A stretch of 64,000 bases of DNA from assembly GCA_002077045.2 (NCBI GenBank), contig KZ111145.1:1376078-1440077 (forward strand). The letters are read 5' to 3'. Below the pieces are notes generated by a model that was given only the letters and a program-made list of their open reading frames with translations, was not told the origin of the DNA and did not search any database. Of this stretch, positions 51,780-63,241 are shown piece by piece. The DNA comes from Rachicladosporium sp. CCFEE 5018 (Eukaryota > Ascomycota > Dothideomycetes > Cladosporiales > Cladosporiaceae). The translations under genes were made by a program, and so were the position numbers. Position 1 is the stretch's first letter; each line of letters starts with the position of its first letter.

Positions 51780-52546
51780 ATGGCGAAAGACAAATCAGAG
51801 TCGGAGCTGCGCGAGAAGAAGGAGAAGAAGGACAAGAAGCGCAAGCACGAGGAGGTTGCCGCTGATGGAGACGACGCAGCAGCAGCCGCAAAGAAGGAAA
51901 AGAAGAAGAAGCGCAAGTCTGAGGTCGTAGATGTTGATGACACTGTCGTCACCGATGCACCGGCCGCTACTTCGACTGCGGTCGTTGCAGTGAAGGATGA
52001 GGAGGATGAGAAGAAAGATCTGAAGATGGTGATCCCAGTTTCTGCGCTTGTGCCGTTCGCAAACCCACTGGCCGACGAGAAGCAGCAGAAGAAGGTTTTG
52101 AAGGGTGTGAAGCGAGGTTCGTCTGATCTAAGTTGTACTTCTGTACGCAGCTCACTAACATCCTCCTTCCAGCCGCGAAGCACAAGTCCCTCAAACGCGG
52201 CGTCAAAGAAGTCGTCAAAGCCATCCGCAAATCCCCCGCCTCTAACCCATCCCTGGCACCCACGACCCTCCCCAACGGCATCGTCATTCTGGCCGCAGAT
52301 ATCTCCCCAATGGACGTCATCTCGCACATCCCAGTCTTGTGCGAGGACCACGGCATCCCGTATATCTTTGTGCCGAGCAGAGCTGAGCTTGGAGCTGCTG
52401 GAAGTACGAAGCGGCCGACTAGTGTTGTGATGTGCACGCCAGGCCTGGGTAAAGGAGCGAAGGAGGGCGAGAAGGCGGAGTGGGAGGAGGGGTATGGGGA
52501 GTTGCATAAGGTTGCGCTGAAGCTGGGGCAGCATGTGCTTGTCTAA
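51780..52546 (+). CDS. NHP2: H/ACA snoRNP protein Nhp2, second homolog
   Basis: The gene is join(51780..52116, 52173..52546), 236 residues, with the same exon sizes and 56-bp intron as 25227-25993. Most differences are at third codon positions, as expected for purifying selection; protein changes are few (for example Lys for Arg in the Lys-rich start, and Tyr for Phe near EEGYGELHK). The L7Ae domain is intact. See the first copy for function. Confidence 0.93.
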
Positions 52547-52918
52547 AAGAGACACTGGGACGCGTGAAAGTTTTCGTCTGGTGTTCGAGGCGTACTGGGA
52601 GAACACGAATGTCGATACTTGGAGTACCTGGGAGTGTACGAGATATGTACAGAGCGACATCATTCATCACCGTCCATCTATTACCGACTGTCCGATCAAG
52701 ACCAGTACGCCGCGTTCCAAAACCTTCACATCTGAGACCTTCCGGTGTCACGAGAGAGAAAGCTTCTCGCAAGTGGTGGTAGGAACCAGAGACATGAAGA
52801 AGATCACCATACTGATGTCTCCTGCAGAGCAACGCATATAGGTGACGTCCGAACGGTGCAAACCCACCATTTTGCCTCAAGCTACGCCTTACGGCAGCTG
52901 TATACTCCCCCGCCACTG

Positions 52919-53887
52919 ATGACTGGCAGAGCACCATCTCAGGATTTGCCTCTACGCAATCGACAGGCATCGCGGACCAGCACAGACATATTTCAAGACA
53001 CATGGCTTGATGATACGGCACATGGTCCCAGCCACGGCACAGAGACCAGCCAAGCTCAAAGCGGTCGCCGCATCTACGTCGATGGAGCACAGCCAGATCG
53101 CGCAACACACCAATCCGAGATCGGCTTTGTATCGTCTCACCCTCATGGAGTCCGGCATTCCCACCATCCTTTCCCGTCCGACATTGCCGCACCTGAAGCA
53201 CAGGAGCTGCAGCGCATTACCGCAGAGGCACTCTTGCTCGTCGACGAACGGGGAAGTCCGCAACGCAATCAGCCGGCTACCGAAGAGGCTCGTCGTAAAG
53301 CTGAGTACCTTGCAGGCACTCAGGTAGGCGTGAGGAGTCACACGGCATCTGCAGATATCGCGTTGCCGCCTGGCTTTGGCAATGGTGGCTCTTTGCCGGA
53401 AGGCTCTCCGAATGGTGGGTACGATAACTTTGGCCCGCTGCACTACGCGCCGTTACCTGAGGGGTGGTGGGAGCGCGCCATCAGCCCCCAGGGGTTGGCT
53501 GATGCTGAAGACGTCACTGCAGAACAGATCTCTGTGGTAATGCTGCCGAGTCGTGAGAATTCAGATCAGTCATCCGGCCGCCAGGCTACAGCGCATCCAG
53601 CGAGTAGACAGGCAGCACAGCCGAAACGTATCTGCAGCCGGACAATCACGGGGTTCTATCCGAACGGCGGCCACGATCCCGGTGGCCCACTTTGGTTCGC
53701 TGACAAGTCTGATGCTGGCGATCAGGCTGCTGAATCAGCGGCCGGTCCTGCATATCGTGGAACAGCAGATGCGGCAGCGCTGCCGTCCCGATTCAAAACA
53801 CCGCGGAGTTGGCGGGCGGCGGAGGGGTGGCCAGACGACGGCGGCGAAGATGAGGACGGGGTTGCAGACCGGATGGACGATCATTGA
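52919..53887 (+). CDS. Hypothetical protein, 322 residues, intact only here
   Basis: A single open frame from ATG 52919 to TGA 53885-53887. The frame is open further upstream, but only from a GTG. Composition is Gly/Pro/Ala/Asp-rich and likely disordered. Features that stand out are PLHYAPLPEGWWERAI, TITGFYPNGGHDPGGPLWF and an acidic C-terminus (DDGGEDEDGVADRMDD). No domain is recognised. In contig 2 the same region has three out-of-frame deletions, so either the gene has been lost there or it is not a gene. The length of the frame and the conserved block around 53550-53800 favour a real but fast-evolving gene. Confidence 0.5.
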   Translation: MTGRAPSQDLPLRNRQASRTSTDIFQDTWLDDTAHGPSHGTETSQAQSGRRIYVDGAQPDRATHQSEIGFVSSHPHGVRHSHHPFPSDIAAPEAQELQRITAEALLLVDERGSPQRNQPATEEARRKAEYLAGTQVGVRSHTASADIALPPGFGNGGSLPEGSPNGGYDNFGPLHYAPLPEGWWERAISPQGLADAEDVTAEQISVVMLPSRENSDQSSGRQATAHPASRQAAQPKRICSRTITGFYPNGGHDPGGPLWFADKSDAGDQAAESAAGPAYRGTADAAALPSRFKTPRSWRAAEGWPDDGGEDEDGVADRMDDH

Positions 53888-53925
53888 GTTGATCATGAGC
53901 GACGCTGTTATTCTGCCCTGGCGAT

Positions 53926-54885
53926 CTAGGCGCCAAGTAAGTCTGCCAGCTTGAGTAGACCGCCATGTGCCTTGGGCGCCGTGTATTGATCACCATCAAG
54001 TTCAATAAAGATGTCGTTCTCCTCCTTCACCTTGCTCATATCCTCCTTTGGGTCTTCAGTCCAGCGTTGAATATACGCAGTGTGCATGCCACTACATCTG
54101 CGTCAGTCGCATCACGAAACTAGTCACACCTCGTCCCTCCGAGCTCGACTTACACTTCCTTCGCAGCTCTGAGATCATAAGCATGCGCAGCGACCATCAT
54201 GCACTCCTCCGGCTTTACTTTGAGGAGTTCCATTGCTCTACGATATATCCTAGGATCCGGCTTGGTGAGACCGAGTAGTTCGCTCGAGAGCAGTAGATCA
54301 AAGTTCACGCCTGCTGACTTCGTGATATCGATTTGAAGGCGAGCGGTACCGTTCGCAAGCACAATACTGACATGATGAGTAACATAGTCGGCCAACACTG
54401 ACCGTTATAGATTCTTACACATCAAATTTCCATCTCAACTTCTCAAGCGCTGGTCTGACATCGGGCCATGCTGTTCATCACATGGTCAATTACCCGCATT
54501 CGTACTTTCAGTCTTGCAAATCTGGCAAGGCACCTTTCTGCTGGTGCCACGCCTGCACGCATTCCGCGATCTCCCATTGCAGGTCGTGTTTCTTCAGATT
54601 GTACTTCGAGCCCAGCAGACCATCCAGCGTCCTTCGGTGCGTCTCGTCGATGTCTTCGGCGGGCAAACCTGCTTTGAACCGAGCACTGATCCCGTCGAAG
54701 AAGGCTTGTCGCCAGTCGAGAGCTAGCTCGGAGACTTCTGCGTGACTGTTGCGGCCGGTGACTTGGTTCAGTAAGTAGATTAGCGGGTTGAGAACAGCGG
54801 TATGCCAGTCGAGACAGGTGCCCATAAGGTCGAATATGAGGGCTTTGACAGGCGGTGCTTCCGCGGCTGATGATGACGATGCCAT
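53926..54885 (-). CDS. HAD-superfamily haloacid dehalogenase (type II), intact copy
   Basis: The gene is complement(join(53926..54091, 54154..54366, 54419..54470, 54534..54885)), 260 residues. Introns are 63, 52 and 62 bp, and all phases agree. The HAD motifs appear in order: FDLMGTCLDW (nucleophile Asp19, motif I), VLANGT (motif II), LTKPDPRIYRRAM (motif III Lys) and MVAAHAYDLRAAKEVGM (motif IV region), followed by HTAYIQRWTEDP. From family knowledge type II members hydrolyse 2-haloacids by an Asp-ester intermediate, but many fungal members have unknown substrates, so the name describes the family. Start ATG 54885 (MASSSSAAEAP) is shared with contig 2. The intron 2 donor is GTAAGA here and mutated in contig 2. 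Confidence 0.88.
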
Positions 54886-55153
54886 ACTTATTGCAACCTT
54901 GAAGTATTGGGGGCTCAGATGAAGGAAGAGACAACACGAAACAAGGAGTTCAATCAGACTTGACCCAATTGATTCCCGTTTGCTTCGGAATACAAAAGGG
55001 CGAGGTGATCCTTGGAACTTGATGCCCAACTGCATTTGGTCTCCATCTTCGTGGGTGTGACTCGCTCCTTCCCGTTACACCCCATGACGCCTCAGTCACC
55101 ACTAGATGTCAAAACAGTGTAAGCACATCATACAGCAAAACGATAATGCTGAT

Positions 55154-55242
55154 GCTGCGGACGAGGTTCGAACTCGCGCGGATCTCTCCAGTAGAGTTCG
55201 TTAACTTAAATCTACCGCCTTAGACCACTCGGCCACCGCAGC
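55154..55242 (-). tRNA. tRNA-Leu (anticodon UAA) with 8-nt intron, second homolog
   Basis: Identical to 28587-28675 except for two bases, both inside the 8-nt intron. Mature sequence, acceptor stem, long variable arm and anticodon TAA are the same. Confidence 0.92.
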
Positions 55243-55508
55243 GTGAGAGTGCGGGAGTACCCGAAGCTAATATGACGAAATACCATATGATTCAGACTCA
55301 CGTCTGGGCAAATACGGCGGTCTATACATGCTGGCTCTTGAACGCGGCGCCCTCTACCATCCCTTGCAGTTCACACTTCGCGGAGCAGACTGTATGTACA
55401 AATGCCTAACAATCGTGAAGGCCGCCTCTCGTTGACCCCCCATTGTGTCTTTAACCCCAATCCCTCGCTTCCGTCCAGCGTACTGTACACGCCATGGTGG
55501 CATTGGTC

Positions 55509-56063
55509 CTACGGTCGTAGCACTCGTAGTCCGTCTCTCGAGGGTGCGGACGCGCGCTTGAAGCTCTGCAAACCGTTGATTAGAACTCGTGACACATGCG
55601 CAGATTTCCCTCGCATCATCTCCACGCATATCGCGCCACCCAGCTGGTGCACAGCAGCTTAAGGGAGTGTGCAAGTCCTCCAGCTGGCGGCGCGTAGTGC
55701 AGACTCGCTTGCACAGGGCGGTACTCACAGCATCGCACTCTTCCCACGCTCTCCCGATTCCGAACCCAGCTCCTGTGAACACCGGCCATGATCGTCTCTT
55801 GAAGAGCAGTACTGAGAAGATGATTCCGAACGACGCGCCGAGGGTGCCGCGGATGAGGGTTGTGCTTAGACAATGATCCCACTATGTATCTGTCAGCTAC
55901 ATGCCAACTGCATGCCACCATGCCACGGTCTCAGAGCAGCCATTATCCATCATAGGTGTTTTGCAGCGCATACCTTCTCGTTCAGCAGAGCTTCGCTCAA
56001 GGGCCGATTTGGGCGTGCCGCGGGAGGTGTGTTAGCCGGGTTCGGGGTCGTAGAATTCGACAT
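55509..56063 (-). CDS. MIC10: MICOS subunit Mic10, second homolog
   Basis: The gene is complement(join(55509..55565, 55729..55881, 55974..56063)), 99 residues, with exon sizes identical to 28935-29491. Here residue 53 is Ser (IIFSVLLFKRR), which matches the usual Mic10 sequence; the contig 2 copy has Pro. Introns are 92 and 163 bp. Divergent from URB2 at 56301. Confidence 0.9.
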
Positions 56064-56300
56064 GGTTCCTGGATGGTCTCTGAGTATTTAGCAGCTCTCT
56101 GCGCGCGCTACAAGACTCCAAGGGGGCCGGTGTGTACGAGTTTGTAAGTGATCGTGACTTCCAGCTCCCAATGCTAGAAGCTTGTTCCTGTCGCAGCCGG
56201 AACGTCGGGGATTCACTCCCGCTGGCCAGTGCGCGACCTCATGTTCAAAAAAGTCGAGATCAAGTAACAGAGGGATTTCATAACGTTCTGCCCAGCGCAG

Positions 56301-59300
56301 ATGGGTTTGAAGATGGTCGACATGGCCATGACTGATGCCCCGGGTCCAGGGCGGTCGTCCTTGGATCGCTTGAAAGCACTGGACTCCCTCGCAAGTCTGG
56401 ACGAACAGCTAAAGGAAGCGACCGAACTTTGCAACGTTGGTCACCGAGCTCAGATGATTTTGAAATGGCTATCTGGAAAACTACAGAACGAATCGAACGC
56501 TCGAGGGACTGCAGAAAGCTGGAAAGTGTTCGAGAAATGCGTTCGAATCATTGCACCGCAGACAATCGGCACTCTGCTTGCCCGGTTTGATCTGATCGGC
56601 GTAGTAAAGACTGCGGTCGCTGAGTTTGAGCCTGCGAATCTACGGCCGTCTCTGGGTGCAATCACACACTTGCTCGAGACCCTGATGAGCATCTCGCAAG
56701 GCGAGTCTGGTGCTGGAGTCAAGCGACTGCTCAGCACGGACGGGGTGAACGCGGCAACTTTCTTTCAAGTCTGGGTCCGTCAAGTACTCGAGATCTTTGC
56801 CGAAAGCAGTAATGTGTCGGACCTTGCACAGAATGCTCCCGCGTGGTATGCAAGCCCTGCGATCACAATCTGGAAGCTACGCAGACCTTCGGCTTCCGAC
56901 AACGCTTCGTTCGCCGAGCATTGTCTGGTCCCGTGCGCCTTGATGCTGCGACGGATCCAGCACGACTCGAGTCCCTCAGTGTCATTGCCACGAAAGCGAG
57001 CTGCAGTATCTGATTTATTGCCAGTGTCTAATGTCAACAGCGACTTGGAGCGTCTACTCGCGCGACATGTATTCCTTCCTGTACGAGCGAGTCTCAGTAG
57101 CGCTCAACCTGGAGGAGATAGTGCTGCATCAACAAGCATCGGCACGATGCTCAAGTCGCTGAATGATGCAAGTGACGACCAGGGAATGCACAGACAAGTC
57201 GCGCCAGCTGTATTGCAACTGCTTCGCGTTGCGCTGAGATGCGTACCACTACAGAACTCACAGCAACGGGCGAAAGAACGCGCCTGGATCGAGGCTGTAT
57301 TTTTGGGTCTACTTGACTGCCTGATCAAGGACAAAGTAATGGCGAACGTCCATACGGTTGCTGAGATGCTTGCGATCGTCGGCACGAAGACTACGCTGTC
57401 TGTTCAGATTCTGCGTAATAACATCCGACAGTACTGCCGGCTAGGAGAGGACGACGAGGTCTTCGAGCCAGATCTCGATCTCATCGCAGCCATCGTCAAG
57501 CTCGACGCGAATGCATTCGTCGATGCGATCTTGCTGGAGCAGTTCTTCCAAGCTCTGACGAGATACGACAGTTCAGCGTGGGAGGGCGACGGGAAGCCAT
57601 CGGCATGTGCAACGTCCGGACTGAAGGAGCGCATCATTGTACCCGTGCTCACGGCGTATGCGAAGGCTAGGAGATTAGAGGAGTTCATCGATCAGTGGCA
57701 TCAGACACTCCGCGCGGGCCCATCTATAGATGCACCCTCAGTCTTCACTGAGCTAGGCGATTGCCTGGTAGAAATACTTGAGCGACATCTGACCAGTGAG
57801 CAAATCGCCAGTCTGATCGAGGTCTATCGCCTGCCCTCTGTAGATTTGCAGGAAGCGACACACCTGCACGACTCATCGGAGCTACGATCCAGTATCGTGA
57901 TTCTGGGCGCCGTTCTGCGCGGCGTACGGTCGGACAATGTTATAGATCGCCTCCATGTGCCGCTGGGACTGCTCGTTGACGATCTACTACTTACGTCAAC
58001 GTCTAAAGTGGAAGTCTCTCGCGGTGTAGAAGCCGAAGAAATCGACGCTGTCGTCACTGGTGTCTTCTGGGGGATCCTCAAGCAGATTCTACAGCTATGG
58101 CTACCCCGATGGGCGTCGCAGCAGTCAGATGAACAGGTTGTTGTAAGAAGGCTTGGTGTGATATGTGATTCGCCTATTATCGGCACTGCTTATGATTACT
58201 CAAGTCGACTGCAGCCTCCGGAAAACATGCTAGAGAGTATGGCAGACGGTGTTGGATCATCACAGGCGTTGATCGGTCTTCTTGACCGTTGGCGGTTGGG
58301 CCGTCTGGGCGCAGATCCCATCACTGAAAAGATGGGATCGAGTGCCGTTCCGACTCTGGTAGCAGTCGGGCATCCGAGCCTGTTAGAGTCGCATACCTCG
58401 GAGGTTATGGAGGAGCAGATCTCGCGGATTCTGAAAGAATTCAAGGGACTCGCTTCGACGCCGCGTGCCCAAGGGGTATCGAAGTCGACAGTTCTCATGG
58501 CCTACACTACACTACTACAGATGAATGCTCCAGTAGGAAAGGGAGTAATCAGCCAACTAATCTCGGAGCTGACGATCAACGACACCTTTGACAAACGCCA
58601 TGAGCTTTCGGTGACGCTACTGCATGATGTTCCTGTTGCCAGCTTGTCTTACAATGACCGAAAGAACATCATCAATGGACTGGTCACATCACTAGCTGCC
58701 GAGAGCAAGGACGACAATAGTGACGACGAACACGAGGCCGACGATGAAGTCCGGGTTGGGAACGTAAATCCACGCTTATCCCTCATTGCCAAGCTGCTGC
58801 GTGTGCCCCACGCCGATTGTAATCTGGATCTCGATGCGGAAGCCTTGTGGCAACTACGAGCTTATATAGATCACGATGCTGATCATGAGGTGTACGAAAC
58901 GTACTTGACCTCTGTTGACCTCTTCGACACCATCGCGAAGGCGGTGCTTGAGCGCCAGCTAGCGATGTATCCGAAGTCTCCAGCTTTTGCCAAGCAATTA
59001 CAGAAAGTACTGCGTGGTCTTGACGAAAGAGAAGTTCCAGAGTTTGCTGGCGAGCCGCTGTGCTACTACGTGCTTGACAATGCCATACTACGGATGGTGG
59101 ATCGAGCAGCGGCAGTGCCTGAACTTGCGAGGATCATCGACAACCGCAGGTCAGACTTCGCAAAAGATGCTAAAGGGAAGATCTCGGCCCTCGAACACCA
59201 TGTGGATCCAAAGACAGTCACTGCGAAGGGCAAAGAGGAGGTCGCCGCGATGTTAGGTATCTGGTGCGGTACATTGCACATCTACCTGTCCTCGGTCACG

Positions 59301-60431
59301 CTTTCGGAGATTCATGATTTGGAAGCGACTGCTGTCGCGCCCACCATGCGCAAAGTCATAGCGTGGTGCAAGTCTCGCTCGGTAGATTCCGAGTCAGAGC
59401 TGTCGGCGATATGTGCAAGGACTGCTTTGCAAGCATACAAGGTCGCCATCCTCGCCGGACCCAACGATGAGACACACGCGATTGGCTTGCAGCTGCTAGA
59501 TGATCGCCAGCCTCCAGACACGCGCAATGAGCTAGCGAAATTGCTGAGAGCGAGCGCGACCCGGTCGTTAGAATCCATGAGCGACGGTCTGGGGTCCGCG
59601 CATGCTCCCGCTCAATCCCCGACCGCAGAGGAGATCAACGCCATACAGTACGGCATATCAGCCGTGTCGAAGGCAGATCTCAAGCCTGAGGATGTGTCCA
59701 GCGTCAACAATATGTACGCCAGGTTGCTTGCCGTCCTGACGACGTCGCCGACCTACACCGTGCACCGCGCAGCAACGTCCTGCGTCCTCACCACCCTGAC
59801 CGACAAGTCCTTCCTCATCAACCAGCACCTTGCAGAGCTCACCCTCTCGACTCTTCACCACCTTGCCTCGGACCCGAATTCCCGCGCATGGCCCCTCATT
59901 TACCTCGACATCTGCGTCCTCTTCTCCGCCCTCCTCAAACACCACCGCACCAAACTGCACGATCGCCTACACCTTCTAATCCCAGTCCTGCAAAGCCTCC
60001 TCACCGCGCTCTTCACGCCCATAAGGCCATTCGCTTCAACGCTCCAAGCTCACAAATCTCTCGGGACCAAGCAAGCCCGCCCTTTCACCCGCCTCCTAAC
60101 GCTCCTCTGTAATCCGCCAGCCCACCACAGCCACAAATCAAAGCCTGGCTCAAACAACCTCATCGACACCTCCCGTGTCGCGCGGAGGCATATTGGGTCG
60201 TTTGTGCCGCTGCTGCTGCATACCTACTGCGCTCAGATCCTCACCGGCACGTTGGGAGAGGGCGTGAGAGAGATACTACAGCCGGGTCTATGGGCTATGG
60301 TTGAGGCTATGGAGATTCGTGGACCGGAATTGAAGGATGCGCTGAGTGCGGCGATGAATGGCAGTGAGAGGGCTGTGTTCAGAGGGGTGTATCAGGAGTG
60401 GAAACGGGTTGGGAAGTGGGAGGGTGCGTGA
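56301..60431 (+). CDS. URB2: Nucleolar pre-ribosome-associated protein Urb2/Npa2, second homolog
   Basis: A single exon of 1376 residues. A stop lies in frame upstream (TAA after the EIK codons), which fixes ATG 56301 as the first conserved start. It has one residue more than contig 2, through a 3-bp insertion giving AVVTGVF where contig 2 has AIIGVF. The C-terminal Urb2 domain is almost unchanged. Divergence from contig 2 is uneven: by hand count about 28 differences in 325 bp around 57780-58105, but only about 10 in 730 bp around 58560-59290. Function as for the first copy. Confidence 0.88.
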   Translation: MGLKMVDMAMTDAPGPGRSSLDRLKALDSLASLDEQLKEATELCNVGHRAQMILKWLSGKLQNESNARGTAESWKVFEKCVRIIAPQTIGTLLARFDLIGVVKTAVAEFEPANLRPSLGAITHLLETLMSISQGESGAGVKRLLSTDGVNAATFFQVWVRQVLEIFAESSNVSDLAQNAPAWYASPAITIWKLRRPSASDNASFAEHCLVPCALMLRRIQHDSSPSVSLPRKRAAVSDLLPVSNVNSDLERLLARHVFLPVRASLSSAQPGGDSAASTSIGTMLKSLNDASDDQGMHRQVAPAVLQLLRVALRCVPLQNSQQRAKERAWIEAVFLGLLDCLIKDKVMANVHTVAEMLAIVGTKTTLSVQILRNNIRQYCRLGEDDEVFEPDLDLIAAIVKLDANAFVDAILLEQFFQALTRYDSSAWEGDGKPSACATSGLKERIIVPVLTAYAKARRLEEFIDQWHQTLRAGPSIDAPSVFTELGDCLVEILERHLTSEQIASLIEVYRLPSVDLQEATHLHDSSELRSSIVILGAVLRGVRSDNVIDRLHVPLGLLVDDLLLTSTSKVEVSRGVEAEEIDAVVTGVFWGILKQILQLWLPRWASQQSDEQVVVRRLGVICDSPIIGTAYDYSSRLQPPENMLESMADGVGSSQALIGLLDRWRLGRLGADPITEKMGSSAVPTLVAVGHPSLLESHTSEVMEEQISRILKEFKGLASTPRAQGVSKSTVLMAYTTLLQMNAPVGKGVISQLISELTINDTFDKRHELSVTLLHDVPVASLSYNDRKNIINGLVTSLAAESKDDNSDDEHEADDEVRVGNVNPRLSLIAKLLRVPHADCNLDLDAEALWQLRAYIDHDADHEVYETYLTSVDLFDTIAKAVLERQLAMYPKSPAFAKQLQKVLRGLDEREVPEFAGEPLCYYVLDNAILRMVDRAAAVPELARIIDNRRSDFAKDAKGKISALEHHVDPKTVTAKGKEEVAAMLGIWCGTLHIYLSSVTLSEIHDLEATAVAPTMRKVIAWCKSRSVDSESELSAICARTALQAYKVAILAGPNDETHAIGLQLLDDRQPPDTRNELAKLLRASATRSLESMSDGLGSAHAPAQSPTAEEINAIQYGISAVSKADLKPEDVSSVNNMYARLLAVLTTSPTYTVHRAATSCVLTTLTDKSFLINQHLAELTLSTLHHLASDPNSRAWPLIYLDICVLFSALLKHHRTKLHDRLHLLIPVLQSLLTALFTPIRPFASTLQAHKSLGTKQARPFTRLLTLLCNPPAHHSHKSKPGSNNLIDTSRVARRHIGSFVPLLLHTYCAQILTGTLGEGVREILQPGLWAMVEAMEIRGPELKDALSAAMNGSERAVFRGVYQEWKRVGKWEGA

Positions 60432-60716
60432 GTGGAGAGGGGAAGTGGGTGGGGTGTTGTAAGATATAGGTGTACATTACATAGTCGCGTATTACGACGA
60501 GGCCGAGCAGCTATTGGAGACATTCTGAGCTGTCGGTTAGCCCATCCCATCGAGCAAGCCTGCGCACTCCCGTACGCCTCGTAGTAACAAGAACAAAACA
60601 CCATTGGTATCGTGTCCCTTCCAACAATACCTGCCCATCCCAACCCCTGAAACGCCAGCAGCCCAACAATACCACAGCCCGCAACACCTTCCCAGTCCTT
60701 CAATCGCAGCCTATCT

Positions 60717-62103
60717 TCACATCTCCATCGCCTCCCCGACCTCCTCGCTTACGCCTCTTACAGCCTTACTCCCCTCCCGCGACTCAATCTCAACGATCTC
60801 GTCGATCGGCTCGTCCCAGCCTCGCCCCCAGCTCCGCGGCATGTCCATACCGTAATCGTAGTACCCGTCGCCGATTTTTGTGCGCACTTCGTCAAGGTCC
60901 ATGTCAGGTACATCTACCTCGTCATCGCCAGGTAGCTCAAGTAGCATATCGCTATCATCGTCGTCGTCATCATCATAGTCCGCGGAGTCAATATCACTCG
61001 CATCCACTCCGCCGCCGAGCCAGTACGCCGCTCTCTTCCCGGCGCCCTCGCCGATGGAGATAGATGACTGCTGCCGCGCCATGCGTGGTGCGTGGATAGG
61101 CGGGTGAACAGGGGAGTGGCTGATCACTGATAATCCGCGGAGATAAAGGTAGCACACTCGCTTCTTCTCCTTGTTGAAGAAGAAGTAATGCATACTCCAT
61201 ATCGCGCCTTCCTCGCCATCGAACGGGTCGTCTTGAGGGAGGTAGGAGTACTTCTCGCATTTGTGGAGGTCCATGTGTTTATCTACGAGCGTCCACATCC
61301 GCGTATCCCAGACTTGGTCGCCGTAGCTGTTTGCGGGGAATTTGGGGGCTGTGGCCTTGGAGGGTAGGGGTGGTGCGAGGTAGTTTGACAGGCCGAGGCT
61401 GGCTTGCGAGCGAGGTCGGAGGTTGAAGAGCGTGGAGTTGACGTTCTGCATTATGGAGCGGAGGGACTTGGTTTTATGGAAGTCAAGGGGGCGGAGAAGG
61501 TGAGAGAAGTCGTAGTCCGGATGTGACGCGTTCAGCGTCGCGATCAGGTAGGCGAACGTCCTTCGCGCTGAAGTCTGGCTCAGCGGTCCAAATGGACTAG
61601 CCCGTGAAAGGTCGATCTCGGGGATCTCGGCTGTGCGCGCACGACGCCCGCGGTGAACGTGGCTCGGTGCGCTTCGGCCGTGTAGCCTACCGTCATCGCT
61701 GGCAGTGCGGTAAGGCGGACTAAGCGATGCCGAGAGTCTAACGAGAGACTGGTAGGATGATTCAAGTGATTCTTCGATGGATTTGTATAGTTTCTTATCG
61801 GTGCCTGCGGCCTTGGTAGTGTAAATGTCGCAGCCTCCTATTACATGGAGGTCTGGCGTTGAGAAGTTTAGAGCGTCGTTGACGACATCGATGTCGCCTA
61901 GTGGTAGGTACTGTGAGAACGGTCAGTTGATGGTCCTACACGTCACACATACTCAGCGCAGCCGCTTGGAAGCTGTCGCTGCGTTTTCAGGAGCTCATGC
62001 GCTAGGTTGGAGACTCGAGATACTCGCAAGCCTCCTAGCCTAGCCCACTTCACTCTGTCCATCCGCGCATTCGCAAAAGATGATGAAATGTACGCACCTT
62101 CAT
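60717..62103 (-). CDS. MAF1: Maf1, repressor of RNA polymerase III, second homolog
   Basis: The gene is complement(join(60717..61910, 62098..62103)), 399 residues, with the same six-base first exon and 187-bp intron as 34141-35527. The branch-site region reads AACTGACC here and AATTGACA in contig 2. The protein differs at only a few linker positions (for example GGGVDASD for GGRVDASD), while both Maf1 boxes are unchanged. Confidence 0.92.
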
Positions 62104-62255
62104 CCTGTCGTTCTCCTATCACTTCCTGCCTTTTTTCCTGTGCTCCCGATCCTGGGCGTCCCTCTGCGTCTTCGCACTACACCTCGACTCGTCTCCGCGT
62201 ACAACGACAGCGCGTACAGCGTACAACGCAATGCAGCAACCTCAATAACGTCCTC

Positions 62256-62552
62256 TCAAATCCCTCCAAGCACACTCTCCTCAGTCGAGAGCCGGGTCGT
62301 CGCAGTAGGGGTCTTCAAATCCAGACGCGCAAGCGCGTCTAGAACCCACGACGGCACCAGGAATCCATCTTTGATCTTCTTGTCGATGGTTGGAGCTGTT
62401 GTTGGATGCGCATATGGTGGTGTTGGTGGTAAGGGGTGGTGGTTGTTGTGATGACGCTGCCTCGATGTCGCGCTCCGGCTGTCGCAACGCTGGAGGTCCA
62501 GACTTGGCTTGGCGAGGGGAAAGCTGATGGACGTCACGTGGCGAGCCATCAT
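62256..62552 (-). CDS. Possible small protein, 98 residues, second homolog
   Basis: The counterpart of 35680-35976, with the same start, stop and length. The C-terminal half is conserved (Leu to Val once in FLVPSWVLDALARLDL) and the N-terminal half varies. No family recognised. A competing frame is open in both copies, so this remains a weak call. Confidence 0.35.
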   Translation of the reverse strand: MMARHVTSISFPLAKPSLDLQRCDSRSATSRQRHHNNHHPLPPTPPYAHPTTAPTIDKKIKDGFLVPSWVLDALARLDLKTPTATTRLSTEESVLGGI

Positions 62553-63241
62553 TGACCAATGACATTGCATTGTTGCGCATGTGGCCGAGCAGTCGAGCAA
62601 CATGTTTGTGTCTGTGTAAAGGTGTGGTAGAGGTCATGTGTTGACTTCCGTCGAGTGCCTGCTTAAGGAGTATCACGTTGTAGTGTGGTTGGTGACCACG
62701 TTGGGTGCGGCTTTGCTAAGGTGACGAGGTTCAGCAAACGTCACGGATGGGAAGGCACGATCAAGGGAGACAAACCAAATTCTGCTATATTTGCGTCTCA
62801 CAGCCTCGCGCGAGGATGTACAGCTCCACAGTGGTACATGTGTAGGATCCGCCCACTGCGGTGTACTCCAAGGAGGTGTCGGCCATTTGTCAATGGTCCG
62901 GTCCTGGCTGCAGTCGTACTTCGGTCGTGGTGAGCCGTAACATGCCAGTAATTGTCCGCGAGTGTGACTGTAGTCAGCTGTTCTCTCAGTTTGAAGTATA
63001 ACGCACGGTGAGATCACGGAAAGGTATATGAAGAGCGGTAGGCGATTCAGCCTTTCACCCTGCCTAACGGCGAGGGCACTCATAGTATACATGTACTCCG
63101 GCTTCAAAAACAACAGCCACGTGGAGTGTGTCAAGGGTATCATATCCCATAGCTCAGCCTCGTATAACACCATCAACGCCGTGCGCTGTGCGATGGTAGC
63201 ACTTGCCGTTCCCTCGCCACGAGGTACTGAGCAGCGCGTTC